DNA of 64,000 nt from Otis tarda (taxonomy: Eukaryota > Chordata > Aves > Otidiformes > Otididae): contig CM048552.1 in assembly GCA_026413225.1 (NCBI GenBank), forward strand, positions 209,325,553-209,389,552, in the 5' to 3' direction. The notes beneath the pieces were generated by a model. The model saw only the letters and a list, made by a program, of their open reading frames with translations. It made no database searches and was not told where the DNA came from. A program made the position numbers and the translations under genes. Positions 48,001 through 58,656 of the stretch are shown here, piece by piece (positions within the stretch are counted from its first letter, which is position 1; each line of letters opens with the position of its first letter).

Positions 48001-51000
48001 TGGCAGACACTTTAGCAGGCCACCATGTGTTAACACAGGTGATGAAGAAAGATCTCTTCAGATTTAGACATACCTTTCTAAAAGAGCTGGAGTTTGGAAA
48101 AAAGACCTTCAGTGAATCCAAGCACGGAGCACAACTAGAGGAGAGTAAAATGGGGTTGAAAGTAGCAGGGGGAGCAATGGATGAGTTGTCCTTTCCAAGA
48201 ATTTAGTTTGACATTATAACCTTAGCAGTAATTTCTGCATCTCCATTAAAGATTACTACCTCTTGCCTTAACCATAATGACCTATCTTATGTTTTATATT
48301 GCTATCCATCAAATCATATCAGAGTTCCTGTCACATAACATTGATAATGGTTTTAATATTCATGATGGATTTTATGGAATGGCTGGCACATCTCCATTTC
48401 AGCGATAAGAAATCTGCTTGAGGCATGCTTTCACATTTGGGTATTTTACATTTTATTATTTTCCTACTTTTTGCTGTTGGCTAAAACAGAGAATCGGTGT
48501 CATGCCACTCTTCCAGTGTTTCTTGAACAGAGAAAGGCTCTGGAGGATTTCCCAATGTTGATCAAACTCTGGGTTTTCCTGCATGCTGCTGTTACGCCGT
48601 TTATAACTGGATCCCACAACCAAGTACCCTCTGCATAGCTCACATGCACCGTGGTCTGCTGTTTGCAATCTGCATTGTCCAAAGAAGTGTAGCTGTCATA
48701 GTGGTTCATCTGTCAGCATCTCCTCTTTGATACACCTGAGACTACTTCATCAATTATTTTAAATATCAGGACAAATTGGCATCAGAATCTAACTGAGAGC
48801 AGTATTTTGCATTTCTCACCAATCTAGAGGTTAAAGAAAGTGGTTATAAGATCTGATTGTACCAGAACACCTCCCCTTAGGGGAAGCTGGGAAGTGCAGG
48901 AGGCCTTCCTGTTAGTTCTAGCAGAACAAATGAGTGATGTTTTCTATTGGAATAAATCTCCTAATACTACATTATTTCACCTGGAAGAGTCTCTTAGTAT
49001 GACATCTAGTTTAGACCTTGGTGGGCACATGGGTATTTTTTTCAATTACAGGACTGTTTAAGCAACTGTGCAACAGATAATAATCAACCTGGTTTTTAAA
49101 CACAAAAGAAGTGATGAGGTTCATGGCAAATTGTTAAAAGGTTGTAAATGCAACTGTCGAAAAATGTCAGTTATTTGGGTTTTTTCTTTCTTTTTTTTTC
49201 TCTTGATAAAAATCCCATATAACTGGTCTTGTTCATAATAGGCTAACTGGGGCCAGCTGCAGACACAGACCATCTAAGCAGCTGTGAAGGACAGCAGAGT
49301 GCCAAAAGACCACAAAATAACGATATTTTGACCATGCCAAAGCTCTAGAAGGCCAGGCTGGCAAATTCTGCTGCTGTAAAATGAAATATATGGAGTATGT
49401 GAGCTGCTTATGGAGTATGGCTGCTGCTTAACCTGGCTAACAGGGAGCAGGAGCAGAAAATCCAGGTCTTGTAGTTTTCCCCTCCCTATCTCAGTCCTGC
49501 TGGCCTCCCTAGGGCAGGAGGACAAGATTGTAGCTTCTCATCCTTAAGCCAGGAGGAGATAAAGTTCAGTTTTGCCTATGATGCTGAGATGCTTTTAGTG
49601 GCACTTACAGGAATCAGACATGAAAGATGGCTAGTTTGCATTTTTATTCCATCAGACGATATATTTACACAGACAAGGGCAGGCAGATCCGACCTCCCTC
49701 TGACGTGCCTGATCCAAGCCAGCTCTGGTCTAGGAGCTCTACAGCTGCAAGCGGCTGTGGCATCCTGCTTCTCGGCAAATGCAGCCACTCAGCAGTGGGA
49801 GGGGAGCTGATCCACAACCACCTACTCGGCAGCATGCAGTGCTGCTTGTGTCCAGCCCCATCACTCACGGAGCCAGGATCTCCAAACCCACTGCATGGGT
49901 ATGAGTTTTAACACAGGGGAATATATAACTTGACCTAATCAAATTCTAGCAAGTCCCGGTTAGCAGTGAAGAAAACTTATTTTCCTTGGAAAACTTTCTG
50001 TCTTGCACCTCCTGGTTATGTTGCTCAATTTAACCACTGGCTTTGGCCATACTTTTAAACTTTTGGAACAGGGACCTCCTTTTTCTTGCACCTCCACACA
50101 GCATGTAGTGTATTGGGATCCTTGGGAAGCCAAAGGAAATCTTAGTTGATTAATGTGACTACTATGGGCTATTTCTCGTGAGCTATTCCATATGATTCCA
50201 TACAATTATTTGCAAAGCCCTGTTTACTGCCTGATATACTTGACCTAAATTCTGCAACACTCCAGTGCAAGAGACAGGAAATTGTGTTGGCTTCAAAGAA
50301 ATTAAGGAAATGTGTTCTTTTTCATTAAATATAAACAATGCAGGCAGTAAAGTACCTCTGTCTTATTTAATTTAATATTAAGTTTGTTTTAGGTTACTAG
50401 TCTTCTAAAAATTAATATTTCCAGAGGATACAGATTTTTTTCAATTAAAAATGCATGAGATAATTATAGAACTTGTCTAGGGGATGCCAGAGGCACCAAC
50501 AATTAAGCAGGAAACTGGGGGTTCAGCACATAGAAATTCTTGGGATACTTAAGCTTGAGTTTTAGGTAATTCCATTAACTTTGCAGTAAAATGACTAATG
50601 GTGGAACAAACAGCCATGTGGGAGACTGCAAGGACAGAGTACAGAGGTCAGGGGACAGTAAAAAAAAACAGGTATGGAGAATAAGGAGAGCAAGGAGAAT
50701 ACAATAAAGATATTATGGACAACAAGGAGAAGCTGCAGTTCAAATCCTTTGTTATTTGGTCCTTCAAACCCATCACCTGGTGAGCAGGCAGACAGGGAGT
50801 ACAGGAAGCAGACCCTAGCTCTCGTTAGAGCGGCATTTTTCCTGTGACTTTCGTGGCCAGGGGATATTTCTATCTATTTACTTTGCTAAGTGACTCAGCC
50901 TGCAGCTGAGATGAATTGGACAGATCACTCCTCTGAGCTACTGTTTCAAAGCATTCTGTTTTACGTAAGTCAGGCTCCTAGCAGCTTTCATTTGGTTTTT

Positions 51001-51800
51001 GTATGGCAGACATCCTCTGGATTAAACTGGACCAGAATCAGGTGGGAGGAGGGGTCCCTTGGACTATGGGTTATGAGCTTGGAGGCGCCAGGGAAGACAT
51101 CCCAGGGCTCGAACAACAGGAGCGGCCAGTTGACTTTTCAATAGGGTAGTCAGTTCAGGATGAAATTTCTTTCTGCAAATATTTACGTTAGCCAGGGATA
51201 CACTATCTACCTTCAACTGCTAGCAGTCACTTACTATCTTCCAAATGAGAGAAGTGAAGACAAACATTTGTTGTTCCCCAAATTTTGGAGGTGACATGAA
51301 GACATATGAGCCAAGAAGGCTTGCAGAACAACAGAAAAAACAAGATCTTGAGAAACTAAGAGATTTGATCATGCTCTGTGCTACTCCATCTAATACTACT
51401 TGTCCTGTCATATTATTTCTCATCCCTGATGACACATGTGAAATCAGTAACTAACAATATACTTCAAATGGAAAACATTCACCGAGTCAGGCAGACAGGT
51501 TTTGGAGATTCAAGCCATGTCAGATGTACGCAGTAGCTGTTGTATATTAATGAAAACCAAAGTATAGGACCTGGCAAAATTTAACGTACCACACTCAGAC
51601 TTAACATTCACTAAAATATTTGTGAATCTATTGCATTATTTTGCCTACTATACAAATAAGCAGGTTCCTCTAACTTTTCTTAAATTCGATGATTGGTATA
51701 GAAATGAATGAGTGCCAATCAAATGGAAACATGTATGACTGAGATCAAGCTTTAGCTCATACACGTTAGAAACTTATCTGTACTTTTAGAAAATGGTGCA
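45026..51800. other. Unassigned DNA, 6.8 kb
   Basis: No gene or named repeat is supported. The parts 46980-47460 and 49260-49900 are somewhat GC-richer and hold overlapping frames on both strands, which is what GC-rich DNA gives by chance. The plus frame 51245-51454 is rich in charged residues (RRLAEQQKKQDLEKLR) but has no usable splice acceptor. Confidence 0.4.
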
Positions 51801-51841
51801 GGGTTAGGGTTAGGGTTAGGATTAGGGTTAGGGTTAGAGTT
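51801..51841 (+). repeat. Interstitial telomeric repeat (TTAGGG)n, about 7 units
   Basis: A tract of GGGTTAGGG units runs for about 41 nt, with two imperfect units (one TTAGGA and a final TTAGAG). It matches the vertebrate telomere repeat, with the G-rich strand on the plus strand. TGCA lies directly on each side (51797-51800 and 51841-51844). Short internal tracts of this kind usually come from repair of double-strand breaks, sometimes involving telomerase, rather than from chromosome fusion. The near-intact units suggest a fairly recent insertion or ongoing slippage. Confidence 0.93.
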
Positions 51842-52437
51842 GCAAATTCAGACATAGACATAGACAAAATTAAACACTGGAATGTAACTAAAAGGAGACC
51901 CGCACTACTCACAGTCGGTCAAGTGGAGGTATTAATGTTTTTAAGACCACTCCCTAATGCTCTATCTTCACATCAGTAAGAATTCTTCTCATAAACATGT
52001 TCCTTTATGTGCAAATTCACATTAATCTGTTGGACACACAGGTTGGCAATCCACTTCAGCAGCTGGAAACCCAAGATCATTCCCTTCAAATTTGTAAAAA
52101 TTTTGACCCCACAGTGTGTGGTTCTTATGGCAGTGCCAAATAACCTTTGCGTGCAGAAGAAATGACCCAGGAATCAAAAGGATTTAGCGTAAGCCCTACT
52201 TAAATTCTTTATCAATAAAGCACCCCATATATGTTAGAGCTGAGAGAGGGATTTGCATGCTTTTATTTGGATTTATCCTCAAATGGCAGTCATGCCCTAA
52301 GTGTCATTAATGAAGAGCTGATATTTCCATTTGAAACTTCTCTTCTGTGTGCAGTGTACAGAATGCACAAGGAAATCTATAATACCCATCCCACGCCCTT
52401 TCATATATCTTTCAGCAAGTTATAAAACACTGAAGTA
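51842..52437. other. Unassigned DNA
   Basis: No gene or repeat recognised between the telomeric tract and the next CR1. Confidence 0.45.
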
Positions 52438-52713
52438 CACTAGGAATAATGGTTTTAAAACAGAGAGAGGTAGATTTAGATTAGATATTAGGAAAAAAAT
52501 TTTTACCCTGAGGGTGGTGGGACACTGAAACAGGTAGCCCAGAGAGGTGGTGGATGCCCTATCCCTGGAAACATTCAAGGCCAGGCTGGATGAGGCTCTG
52601 AGCAACCTGATCTGGTTGGAAATGTCCCTGCTCCTTGCAGGGGGGTTGGACTAGACGGCCTTTAAAGGTCCCTTCCAACCCAAACCATTCTATGATTCTA
52701 TGATTCTATGATT
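52438..52713 (+). mobile_element. CR1 LINE 3' fragment, about 276 bp
   Basis: Plus-strand CR1: 'gtagatttagattagatatt', 'accctgagggtggtgggaca', 'ggtggatgccctatccctgg', 'ctgctccttgcaggggggtt', ending 'attctatgattctatgatt' with three tail units. Slightly diverged; 5' truncated inside the ORF2 C-terminus. Confidence 0.95.
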
Positions 52714-53920
52714 AATACTGCACTAACTATAAAATATATATTTTTTTTTTAAAACATAAGACCAAAGCCTGGGAAGAAATAAATCTCTTAGCAAGGCTCG
52801 GTCTGACATGGACAGGCTTGATACAAGTTCATCATATAACACTGACTTTTTTTGGTGGATTTTATCATACACATAATTTTCTTGTCATTCACAATGATCC
52901 CCTGGACAGGAATTGCTTTGATGCTGATGAGGATGATATAGCACTCAAGCATTTTTAGGTTACTCTGAAACTTAGATTCTCTCACATTCCCATAATAGGA
53001 AAAAAAGCTTTTTCTGTAGAACTTTAATTGCTGTTGCTTAATTACTTTTTTTTTTTTTGCTCTTTAGGAAATTCTCTATAAGAAAAATAAAGGTAGATAA
53101 AATAGAACTAGTAGAGTTTCTATGTAAATGCAAAGTGTAAATATCTAAGTAATTGATATTTTTCCTGACACTATCATTTTATCTTTATGGCTCAAACACC
53201 TTTTTAGTCACTGTTGTCTTCGCTTCTTTGAAATTTGTTCAACTTACTGTCCAACACAGATCAGAGCACTGCTACAGTCCATCTGTTCTAAGACTACTCT
53301 TCCACTGGGATAAGACCTGCTGTTATGATTTTGAGGCTTCAGACACAGAAATAAGCCCTCCTTCCATCTCTAAATATAACACTGTTTTTCTGTAATCACT
53401 TCGTTATTCTGTGTGTCAAAGATAAGAGCCATGAGCCAAATTTTGGTCATCCTGCTGCCAGCTAGCACTTAAAATTTCATAGATGGCCTATGCCATGCTA
53501 ATCGTGAGCTTAGGATGGATGTTAGACACACAGAGGTAATGTGCAAAAGTTGCCAAGTCTCATTCTGAGTGCTAAAACAGTCAGGCTGTGCCTGCTGAAT
53601 GCACAGTCAAACGCAATCGAACTAGGTGAACCTTGGGAAAAGGGAAATGAGGCTGCTCACTGGATGCAAACCCAAATAATGCCTTTGGAAACTGGTCTGG
53701 AGGGCTGATGCAAGGTGATTGCCTTCACCTTTATTTCTTTTTAATTTCCTGGAGAAAAAAAAAAATAATTAATTGTGCACATAATGGTAGGACTGTTGGA
53801 ATGCACAAATACAGATTTCATATATTTGCAATGCTCAAACAAAGTACTAAATCTAATTTGCTAGTTAACTAATCTTGCCTTCCTGATTATTCCTGTAATA
53901 AAGAATTTTGGGTAGCCCTG
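52714..53920. other. Unassigned AT-rich DNA
   Basis: No gene recognised. T-rich runs at 52740-52750 and 53046-53059. Confidence 0.45.
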
Positions 53921-55064
53921 TGTTGTGGTTTTGTTTGTGGTTTTTGTTAGTGAGGGGGGGCCTAAGGTGGTAGCTTCTATAGGAAACTGCTAGAAGTTGC
54001 TCCCCTTTGTTCAGTGGACTCAGCTGGGCCTAGGGCGGACCCGCTGCTGGCCAGGGCCGAGCCGATTGGTAGCAGAATGTTCCGTGGTAATGCCTCTGCG
54101 ATAAAGTATTTAAGAAGGGGAAAACAGAAAAAAAAGAGAAGAGAAGATGTGAAGAAGCTGAGCGGGGGCAGAGGCGGAGAGGGGGAGGCGCAGGCCTCAT
54201 GGGCCTTGCAGGCCTCACCCTCTGGCCTCTAACCAGGCGGCTGACTGGACCCGACTCAGCCCGTCCCGGCTGCAAGAAGTGGAGAGGAGATGAGCTGGAT
54301 GATGTGAAGAGATTCTGAGAGGCATCTGCCAGCCTGTTGTGAAGAACTTGTCTTGTGAGAGGAACAGCTGCAGACGCCAAGGTCAGTGAAGAAGGAGGGG
54401 GAGGAGTAATGCTGCTCCTGGCCAAGATTCCCCTGCAGCCTGTGGTGACAACCATGGTGGAGCAGGTTGTCCCCCTGCAGCCCATGGAGGTCCACGCAGC
54501 CCGTGAAGGACCCCATACCAGGGGAGGTGGATGCCTGAAGGAGGCTGTGGCCCGTGAAGGGCCCGCTGGGGCAGCCGTTCTGGAGAGACTGCACTCCATG
54601 GAAGAGATGACCCACGCCGGAGCAGTTTCATGAAGGACTGTGGCGTATGGATGGGACCCCACAATGGAAGAGGGGAGGAATGTGATGAGTTCTTCCCCTG
54701 GCTATGAAGCAGCGGCGTAAAACAATGCGTGATGAAATGACCATAATCCCCATTCCCTCTTCCCCCCTGTGCCACTCGGGGGGGAAGGTAGTAGAGATAA
54801 TGTTAAGTTTGGGAAGAGGGAGGGGTAGGGGGAGGTTATCTCATTCTCTGTCTCATTATCCTGCTAGTTTTAGAAATAAATGAATAGTTTTCCCCAAGTC
54901 GAGTCTGTTTTACCCATGATGGTAACTTTAAGGATTTTCTCCCTGTCCTTATCTCAAACCTTGAGCCATTTTTTCTTATATTATCTCTTCCTATTCTCTC
55001 GGAGGGTGGGGGGAGTGAATGAGAGACTGCGTAGTCTGGTCCCGATCGGGGCTGAACTATGACA
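53921..55064 (+). mobile_element. Solo LTR, 1144 bp, ERVL-like, with intact 5 bp target duplication
   Basis: Begins TGTTGTGGTTTTG and ends GAACTATGACA (TG...CA). The 5 bp CCCTG lies immediately on both sides (53916-53920 and 55065-55069), a perfect target duplication of the length typical of ERVL. Inside are a TATA-like AGTATTTAAG near 54107, AATAAA at 54875-54880, and a U5-like end of about 180 bp. GC content is well above its surroundings, with many CpGs still present, so the insertion looks young. No retroviral genes are attached. A 210-codon antisense frame (54662-54030) is a product of GC richness, not a gene. A deleted relative lies at 18098-18325. Confidence 0.9.
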
Positions 55065-55069
55065 CCCTG

Positions 55070-57108
55070 TTACTATAGAACATGCTTCTAGTCCAGCTGT
55101 GAGCAATACATCTGTCTACTATGAAAACACAGTGGTGTTTAAAAGTGATAATTTAATAGGGAAAACTAAAGTGAAGATTTCAAGGATCATTCATGCAATT
55201 CTTAATCATACCAAGAGCATCTGTAAAATAGGCTCACAAGTGATTCCTTCAGAAGTGATGATCAATTAGTAATTGCAGTCTCTCTAACTAGGTCCATGTT
55301 TTCAAGAAAGAGCTTTAAACAATTGCTGCAGGATGACATAATGGAATAGTTCTCAGACTGATCACTAAAGAAGAGTCTGGACGATTAAAAAACTTCACAA
55401 ATCAGCTCAGTACTGGCATTCCTCACATATCCAAGGTACAAATGCAAAACATCTAATATTCAGGAAAGAAAATATTTGAGACACAACAGTACTGCAGGGG
55501 TGGCTTTCACAAGATCCTGGAAATAGTAAAGGATCTATCATCCAGAGAAAAAATAAAAACTTTTAAAAATAATTGGGAATTAAACTGAAACTATGGAAAC
55601 TTCCCCTGTGAGTTATTATCAACTTAATGACCTACTGTTTTATCACCATGCCCTAAAAGCAGAGTATGGCTTCAATGAAATCCTAGTTCAATACAATTAA
55701 TGACAGTGTGTTCAGTCATATTGTATATGTTCCATAACTGGAAGTCATATTTCACCTAATACACAGTGCTCCATAGACTTAGTGATGAGCAACTTATGAA
55801 TAACGGATTTCATCTCATAGAAATAATTCATCTTTGAAAAGTTTCTACTAAAATGCTGTTATTGTTACTAATTTCTCTGTCATGTGCCTTCAGCAATGAA
55901 CAGGACCAAAGAAAGTAAAGAACATTGTGCTGGAGACAGCTTATGGGTAATGATGCCCTTAAGAAAGTTTTTCTCATCTCTGTGAAAAAGACAGAGATCA
56001 GCGGATACTCTGAGGTGTGAAAGTTTGCATCCCTTTCCAATCTCCTGATGTTTACTATTTGAATTTTGGGATAAAAGACACTTAGGTACTGTTCAGAGAA
56101 AACAGTCTTTAAAAAAAAGAAGTTGCTATATGATGATGGCACAAGACAAGCTGATTCTAAATAATTGGACATTATATCATCCTTACATTACTGAGCAATG
56201 CCACAAAGCATGGGATGCTGCAGACAGCAAGGTCATCAAATTGGACAAGACAAAAAGTTCACACATCATGAACCTTGGCCTCCCTTATGAAATATGGACT
56301 TAAAAAAAACAGAACAGCAGCAACATTCTCAACTAAATGGTATTTCTATTTTTATACTACTTTTATGATCTTATTACTGGATAACTAGGAAAGTATTTTC
56401 TAATTATGTAAATCCTATAGCTCAGTTTGGATATGCTTTGCTTGTTTGTTTATCTTGGACAGGATAGATAATCTATAATGTAGATTAAAGTCTTTAAGAG
56501 TTTAAAAGAAGCTAATAAGCTCCCTGTATATATTTTTTTTATTCTGCTCTTAAAGGCTGCCTAAGATAATATTTAGAGGAAGAAGACAGAGCTTTTTACA
56601 AGAAGAGAAAAGAGTGGTTTACAATCAAATTATTGCAAATCTTGAAATTTGGAGACTACCTCCCCTGCTGTATTATTTACATTGGTATTAGACGTTATTT
56701 TGGCTGATACTAAGGTATCAATGGAAGAAAAGTATCTGTGAAAGAGAAAAAAGACGAAGGCATAAATTAAAATTTTCAGTCAAACTCCACCTCTTGCTTC
56801 ACTGATGACTAGAAAAATCAATACGTTTTTGGTTTTGCTGATCCATTGCTGAGTCACCGTCCTAAAATAAAAATCATTTCCTTCCTGTTTGTTCTAGAAA
56901 CTTCAAAATTGCCTCTTAGCCACAAATCAGAAATGATAGAGTCACCTTGGCCATTCAAGAGATCTTCAGAATGATTGCAACAGTCAGGCAAACTTTATAA
57001 TGAAGTACAGCTGTAACGAACACTCACACAGTTGCACTGCAGAATTTTTCCTTGGGACACAATATTCTGCCTTACTGTCAGTCCTACAGTATCCAAGGGA
57101 CATTAGGG
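55070..57108. other. Unassigned AT-rich DNA
   Basis: No gene recognised. The 114-codon minus frame at 56172-55828 has no splice context and no recognised motif. Confidence 0.45.
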
Positions 57109-57136
57109 ACATGACCAACACTAATGTTGGTCATGT
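57109..57136. repeat. Perfect 12 bp inverted repeat (hairpin), 4 nt loop
   Basis: Arms ACATGACCAACA (57109-57120) and TGTTGGTCATGT (57125-57136) are exact complements around the loop CTAA. Not followed by a T run. Function unknown; could be a recent inversion-duplication error or a binding site. Confidence 0.9.
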
Positions 57137-57617
57137 TGTCCTCCTTGTCTACAGCTCTCCACTTCACTAATCCTCACAGATCATGCTGTCTAAAGATGTA
57201 TGGAGCTGCAGGCAGGATGCAAGCCCAAAGCTCAGGAGATGAGTGCCTCTACCATGGACAGCATGAAGTGGCCTTCAACAACGTATATACTTACCAGGTT
57301 TGTGCCTTTGCTCTTCTCTTACCTTTTGTGGCCTAAGTAGACTATTGCTTCCACATATGTGTGTACATCAAGCTAGCAGGCCTTTATATCCTGCTATATA
57401 TTAGAAAGATTCATCATGCTGTGGTTCTAGGATTAACTATATCTCTGTCCTCCTTTCTAGTATCCCTGAGTATGCTCACCTCAGGTCTTGGGCATTTAAA
57501 CTCTAACTTGAGGTCAGTAACCTCTGTCAGCTTGTTTCACTCTTCTGATCCAACTGGTTTACTTTTTCCCCTTCAGAAGTTTGAGGGCAATGAAATTTAT
57601 AGTTACTAGACTCCTTT

Positions 57618-57644
57618 GTGTGTGTGTGTGTATGTGTATATACA
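57618..57644. repeat. Short TG microsatellite
   Basis: About seven TG units followed by mixed TG/TA repeats. Confidence 0.8.
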
Positions 57645-57817
57645 TAAATATTTATATTTTGTAACAATAATAAAATATTTAATTTATAATAATAGTTTCT
57701 ATATATACATACTTACATTTTTAGATGGATGAATAAGATTTAAAGGGAAAAAAAAAGATTTTTCAGTGAGTTGACACAAACATTTATATCTTACTGAGTT
57801 TCAGTAAGATCATAATG

Positions 57818-58656
57818 TGTCACCCACAGTGGTGTGTGCGGGTGCTCGTAAACAGTCTGTGTAAAAGGAGCACCCAAAAGCTCAGCGGGTGTTTGCCTGA
57901 CAGTGATCATGCGAAGGAGGAAGACAACCACCAGCTGGATTAAAAAGTAACCAAGGAATTACAAAGCCTTTTGAAATAAAGGAGTTATCGTAAAGAAGCT
58001 CAAAAGAAGCATGAAACTCCATAACAGTGGGGAGACACTTTGCCATGGGGATAGGCCAGGAGACAAAATGGGTATGACACTGCCAGAAGTTGTCCCATCA
58101 ACACCACAACCTCCATCTGTGGCCCAACAGAACATCCTCCTTGCTGGACACCATGAAAAGCCTGCACCCAACTAATGGGCTCACAGCGTGGGGGCAACAA
58201 GTACCCAGGTCTGGGGTGTGTGAGTGTCAGTATGTGTGTGGTTTTCTCATCGGCAGGTAGATTAGCAGGCTGTCAGGGCAGTACGGTTGGCCATGATGCT
58301 GGAACACCTGTGGCTTAACAGTAACCAAGGAGCGGGACCTCCTCTCCAGGAAGATGGAGGTGGTTGCTCTGTGCGGGGGGTGTGTGAGTGAGTGTGAGTG
58401 TGTATATGTAGACGTGTTTAGAACTTTTTAGAATTAGTTGTAGAAAGATGTGTAGAAATTTCTAGGTGTATATTAACATTTCCTAAGCCTCCAATATTGG
58501 AGTGGCTTTTCCATACACTGCTGATAGAGATCCTGAACATATAATTTCCTGCTTGCCAGTTAATTAAAGACTGTTAATAGATCAATACATCACTTCAATC
58601 TGGATTGGATTTATTCTATGTGAATTGAGCAGTTTTTCTTTGTGATAGTGGTGACC
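57818..58656 (+). mobile_element. Candidate solo LTR of another retroviral family
   Basis: A moderately GC-rich segment in AT-rich DNA begins TGTCACCCACAG and ends near GGTGACCTA, giving partly inverted ends (TGTCACC / GGTGACC) as LTRs have. It contains a TG-rich part, an ATTAAAG site at about 58562, and a U5-like tail (GATCAATACATCACTTCAAT). No matching target duplication was found and the canonical CA end is not intact, so the 3' edge and the class are uncertain. No recognised family; it could be another kind of repeat. Confidence 0.35.

Noticed and set aside
51245-51454. Charged plus-strand frame (RRLAEQQKKQDLEKLR)
   Set aside because: The coiled-coil-like look is suggestive, but no convincing acceptor or donor is present and the end is not protein-like. 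Kept only as a chance frame.
54030-54662. 210-codon minus-strand open frame
   Set aside because: It lies wholly inside the solo LTR 53921-55064, antisense to it, and is explained by the LTR's GC-rich composition. Overlapping frames on both strands are also open, and no domain is seen.
55828-56172. 114-codon minus-strand frame, first considered a receptor fragment
   Set aside because: No family motif could be confirmed and the surrounding frames hold many stops; not supported.
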